Source of the DNA: Robertmurraya sp047302285
GTDB taxonomy: Bacteria > Bacillota > Bacilli > Bacillales > Cytobacillaceae
DNA: 64,000 nt
Assembly: GCF_047302285.1 (NCBI RefSeq)
Contig: NZ_CP154845.1
Location: 992,001-1,056,000 of the forward strand
Direction of reading: 5' to 3'
In this document: positions 61,533 through 64,000 of the stretch, one piece after another
Numbering within the stretch: position 1 is the first letter of the stretch
Layout: each line of letters starts with the position of its first letter
Program-made: the position numbers and the translations under genes
Notes under the pieces: generated by a model
Database searches by the model: none
Seen by the model: only the letters and a program-made list of their open reading frames with translations
Told to the model about the DNA's origin: nothing

Positions 61533-62450
61533 TTGAGTCAGAAGCAGGAACAATTACGTAAACCTGAGTGGTTAAAAATAAAGCTGAACACAAACGAGAA
61601 TTACACAGGCTTGAAAAAAATGATGCGTGAGAAAAGCCTTCATACCGTTTGTGAAGAAGCGAAATGTCCTAATATTCATGAATGCTGGGCAGTAAGAAGA
61701 ACAGCGACCTTTATGATTTTAGGAGATACATGTACAAGAGCTTGTCGTTTCTGTGCAGTTAAAACAGGATTGCCTACAGAGCTTGATTTGCAAGAACCAG
61801 AAAGAGTGGCTGATTCTGTCGCGCTAATGAATTTAAAACACGTTGTTGTAACTGCAGTTGCACGTGATGATTTGAAGGATGGGGGAGCAGTTGTATTTGC
61901 TGAAACCGTTCGAGCGATACGAAGAAAAAGTCCTTTTACAAGTATTGAGGTACTGCCATCTGATATGGGTGGTGTGTATGAAAATCTTGAAACATTAATG
62001 AATGCAAAGCCAGATATCTTAAACCACAATATCGAAACGGTAAAGAGATTGACACCTAGAGTTCGTGCTCGTGCAAAATATGAACGGTCTTTAGAATTTT
62101 TAAAGCGGGCAAAGGACATGAATCCTGACATCCCAACAAAATCAAGCTTAATGATTGGGTTAGGGGAAACGAAGGAAGAAATTATCGAAACAATGGATGA
62201 TTTACGTGCCAATGACGTCGATATCATGACAATCGGACAATATTTACAGCCAACGAAAAAACATCTACCGGTTATCAAATATTACCATCCAGATGAGTTC
62301 CAAGAGCTTAAAGAAATTGCTTTAAGTAAAGGATTTAGCCATTGTGAAGCAGGTCCACTCGTACGTTCTTCATATCATGCCGATGAGCAGGTGAATGAAG
62401 CAACAAAGCATAAGCAAATGCTTGCAGAACAACAAGCGAAAGAAGCATAA
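61533..62450 (+). CDS. lipA: Lipoyl synthase
   Basis: A 305-residue radical-SAM enzyme that inserts two sulfurs into octanoyl groups on GcvH or E2 domains. The auxiliary cluster motif CEEAKCPNIHEC and the SAM cluster motif CTRACRFCAV are present, plus the C-terminal RSSYHADEQ. It starts at TTG 61533. It supplies the lipoyl group needed by gcvH at 32.7 kb and links Fe-S supply (suf) to central metabolism. Confidence 0.96.
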   Translation: MSQKQEQLRKPEWLKIKLNTNENYTGLKKMMREKSLHTVCEEAKCPNIHECWAVRRTATFMILGDTCTRACRFCAVKTGLPTELDLQEPERVADSVALMNLKHVVVTAVARDDLKDGGAVVFAETVRAIRRKSPFTSIEVLPSDMGGVYENLETLMNAKPDILNHNIETVKRLTPRVRARAKYERSLEFLKRAKDMNPDIPTKSSLMIGLGETKEEIIETMDDLRANDVDIMTIGQYLQPTKKHLPVIKYYHPDEFQELKEIALSKGFSHCEAGPLVRSSYHADEQVNEATKHKQMLAEQQAKEA

Positions 62451-62455
62451 ATAGT

Positions 62456-62492
62456 AAGAGTTCAGCCTCAACATGAAGCTGAACTCTTTTTT
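62456..62492. terminator. Terminator between lipA and yutC
   Basis: AAGAGTTCAGC pairs with GCTGAACTCTT, followed by T6 at a convergent junction. Confidence 0.9.
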
Positions 62493-63072
62493 ATTGGTTG
62501 TTGTCGTCATTATTACCTTGAGGGGATTTTTTGATTTCCTTAATGAGTTCGTTAAGGGCGTATTCAATTTTTTTGCTATCTGAATCCATTGTTGCATAGC
62601 TTTCGACATTTTTACGTAAAGCGGTATTATCGGTCACATAAATATCAAACCAGCGTGGCACAACAGACATAGCTGTTTTTTTTACCTGATCGGCTGTTAG
62701 ATTACGATTGTCAGACTCTGTGTCGTAGACAACGATGACTTCTTCTCCTGTGACAAGGGTAGAAACATCATCAACATGTGGGAGATCAGTGCAAAGTTTA
62801 CTAATCGTATCTGCGGTCTTCTCTCTGTCCATTGGTTCATAATGATCATTTGAAACGTTTGAACCGATAATTGGTGCTTTTTGATGACGAACATAACCGA
62901 AATCTTCAGATTTATTCTTCCCATGTTCATTATAAATATCTGCACGTTGATCATTGACATTAATGGTATTTCCACTTTCGTTATAAAGCCCTTCCACAGC
63001 TGAATCATCATTATTACATCCAGTTACCAGAAGCAGGCAACCAAGACTAACTAATAGGGAAATTTTATTCAT
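62491..63072 (-). CDS. yutC: Sporulation lipoprotein, YhcN/YlaJ family
   Basis: A 193-residue lipoprotein: signal peptide with lipobox LLVTGC (Cys 19) followed by an acidic linker. The YhcN/YlaJ domain covers about residues 85-185 (ADTISKLCTDLPHVDDVSTL, VVYDTESDNRNLTADQVKKT). The family is made during sporulation and germination. Gene order lipA-yutC-yutD matches B. subtilis. A GGAGGTG signal precedes ATG 63072. Confidence 0.88.
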   Translation of the reverse strand: MNKISLLVSLGCLLLVTGCNNDDSAVEGLYNESGNTINVNDQRADIYNEHGKNKSEDFGYVRHQKAPIIGSNVSNDHYEPMDREKTADTISKLCTDLPHVDDVSTLVTGEEVIVVYDTESDNRNLTADQVKKTAMSVVPRWFDIYVTDNTALRKNVESYATMDSDSKKIEYALNELIKEIKKSPQGNNDDNNQ

Positions 63073-63218
63073 AACCTACACCTCCACATTTGTAGTATGA
63101 GCAATAGTTGAATTTTTTTTCTTAGTAATTTAATCTAGTTCGCAAATTGCACTTATTGTGAAAAAGATGGAAGACAGTATATAATGGAAACATAGTGTGT
63201 CAAAAAGAGGTGATGGGT

Positions 63219-63494
63219 ATGATCTGCATCAGTAACATTGGCTATGAGATCATTGAAGAAAGAGGAGAGGGCTTTAACGAAGAAGCTTTCCAAGGCAGAT
63301 ATAGTGATATTTTAAGTAAATATGATTATATAGTAGGCGATTGGGGTTATGGCCAGCTTCGCCTAAAGGGATTTTATGATGACAAAAATCAAAAGGCCAC
63401 TTTCGATACAAAAATTAGTACGTTGACGGAATACATTTATGAGTTTTGTAATTTTGGCTGTTCGTATTTCGTTTTGAAAAAAGTTCAGGGCTAA
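63219..63494 (+). CDS. yutD: YutD family protein
   Basis: A 91-residue protein of the YutD family (DUF1027). Conserved parts FNEEAFQGRYSDILSKYDYI, GDWGYGQLRLKGFYDD and YEFCNFGCSYFVLKKV are seen. ATG 63219 has AGAGGTG about 6 bases upstream; GTG 63195 and ATG 63213 are possible earlier starts. Function unknown. The terminator at 63494-63533 includes the end of the stop region. Confidence 0.88.
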   Translation: MICISNIGYEIIEERGEGFNEEAFQGRYSDILSKYDYIVGDWGYGQLRLKGFYDDKNQKATFDTKISTLTEYIYEFCNFGCSYFVLKKVQG

Positions 63495-63533
63495 AGAGCG
63501 ATCCAGTGCGGGACACACTGATCGCTCTTTTTC
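63494..63533. terminator. Terminator after yutD
   Basis: AAAGAGCGATC/GATCGCTCTTT 11-bp stem followed by TT. Confidence 0.9.
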
Positions 63534-63535
63534 TT

Positions 63536-63790
63536 CTATTCATCCTCTTTGTCGTGAGTCGGGTGGGACCCTTCCATTTGTCTTGGCATATCTTCATGAA
63601 GAGTTCTGTTTTCATACGTAAATCCACTGTTAGAACGCTGACCTTCCTCCCAAGGACCTGCTTTATTTTCGACGGGTTTATCCTGATTAATCGGTGACCC
63701 GTATGGACCATCTGGAAATTCTTCTGTATTTAAAACTTCCCGTTGCTTTTCCACATTTGAAAAGTCTCGATAAGATTCATCATCATTCAT
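63536..63790 (-). CDS. Small conserved cytosolic protein
   Basis: An 84-residue acidic hydrophilic protein (MNDDESYRDFSNVEKQREVL, EEFPDGPYGSPINQD, MEGSHPTHDKEDE). No hydrophobic segment. An AAAGGAGTG signal precedes ATG 63790. Small proteins with an EEFPxGPYGSP core occur across Bacillus next to yutD, without an assigned role. It ends right at the yutD terminator. Confidence 0.75.
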   Translation of the reverse strand: MNDDESYRDFSNVEKQREVLNTEEFPDGPYGSPINQDKPVENKAGPWEEGQRSNSGFTYENRTLHEDMPRQMEGSHPTHDKEDE

Positions 63791-63856
63791 GTAGATTCAC
63801 TCCTTTACTCTTATTATTTGCTAATTATTTTGAGAGAAGAGAGGTAAGTTTTACCC

Positions 63857-63888
63857 GAAAAAAAAGAGGTGCCCACTTGGACAACCTC
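63857..63888 (-). terminator. Terminator of the partial DUF3055 gene
   Basis: On the minus strand GAGGT..ACCTC hairpin followed by T8. Confidence 0.8.
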
Positions 63889-63901
63889 TAGTTGGTAAAA
63901 A

Positions 63902-64000
63902 TCACACAATTTCATATAAAAATTGTCTTAGTTCTTCAGCATCTTCTTCTGATAATTGGAAAGCATATTCTAAATAGCCCTCTTCTTTTAAATCATCTGG
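63902..64000 (-). CDS. DUF3055-family protein, 3' end only
   Basis: The last 32 codons of a gene that extends past the window edge (PDDLKEEGYLEYAFQLSEED and AEELRQFLYEIV, stop TGA at 63904-63902). The end matches the DUF3055 family, small proteins of Bacilli of unknown function. A terminator follows at 63857-63888. Confidence 0.7.
   Translation of the reverse strand, partial: PDDLKEEGYLEYAFQLSEEDAEELRQFLYEIV

Noticed and set aside
61676..62278. 200-residue minus-strand frame inside lipA
   Set aside because: Antisense shadow of the lipoyl synthase gene.

Overview
The window looks like the chromosome of an aerobic, endospore-forming Bacillaceae species (Bacillus sensu lato). Low GC content, strong AGGAGG-type ribosome binding sites, frequent TTG/GTG starts, S-box and L-box riboswitches, spore coat, germinant-receptor and sporulation genes all point that way. 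Much of the right two thirds follows the gene order of the Bacillus subtilis yus-yur-yun-yut region: fadNAE, yusI, gcvH, yusF, yusE, yusD, metNPQ, sufCDSUB, yunF, yunE, yunC, yunB, lytH, lipA, yutC, yutD. Accessory blocks interrupt that backbone.

Layout. (1) 0.2-4.3 kb: a Fur-controlled petrobactin-type siderophore ABC importer (fpbNOP plus fpbQ, with separate Fur boxes). (2) 4.3-5.8 kb: a small spore-type protein and a cotW/cotX-like spore coat pair. (3) 6-16.2 kb: a complete uptake [NiFe]-hydrogenase operon: Tat-exported small subunit, large subunit, cytochrome b, maturation endopeptidase, a small Cys4 protein, and hypA-B-F-C-D-E. (4) 16.2-19.6 kb, convergent: a TupABC-type tungstate importer with a one-component regulator (HTH plus solute-binding domain). 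The upstream regions of this operon and of the hydrogenase operon share tandem GTTCAC elements with an 11-bp period. (5) 19.8-25.6 kb: a DUF4931 protein, a RodA/FtsW paralogue and a tricistronic GerA-type germinant receptor. (6) 25.7-26.1 kb: a Fur-box-driven, C-rich small RNA candidate resembling FsrA, and yuzL. (7) 26.4-32 kb: the FadR-controlled beta-oxidation operon fadN-fadA-fadE. (8) 32.2-36 kb: small yus genes and an MFS transporter broken by a single TGA. (9) 36-40.4 kb: two SAM riboswitches controlling a sulfhydrylase (metY) and the methionine importer metNPQ. (10) 41-46.9 kb: a seven-copy 53-bp tandem hairpin array followed by the sufCDSUB Fe-S assembly operon. (11) 46.9-52.6 kb: yunF (DUF72) split by a roughly 4.85-kb AT-rich islet. 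The islet is bordered by an IS66-type remnant and an IS1595-type transposase remnant. It carries a divergent ABC ATPase, a secreted peptidoglycan-binding protein, an ABC-2-like permease and a membrane-anchored TPR protein. (12) 52.7-64 kb: yunE, yunC, an HD-GYP phosphodiesterase, yunB, a lysine-riboswitch-controlled NhaC-type transporter, an NSS transporter with its tiny MetS-like subunit, lytH, lipA, yutC, yutD and two small conserved genes at the edge.

How it fits together. Two modules are iron-dependent (Fur-regulated uptake plus a probable iron-sparing sRNA), and two depend on metal cofactors (hydrogenase and tungstate uptake). Sulfur and methionine supply (metY, metNPQ) sits beside Fe-S assembly. 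The least explained parts are the islet inside yunF, the shared GTTCAC elements, the 53-bp hairpin array and the C-rich sRNA.
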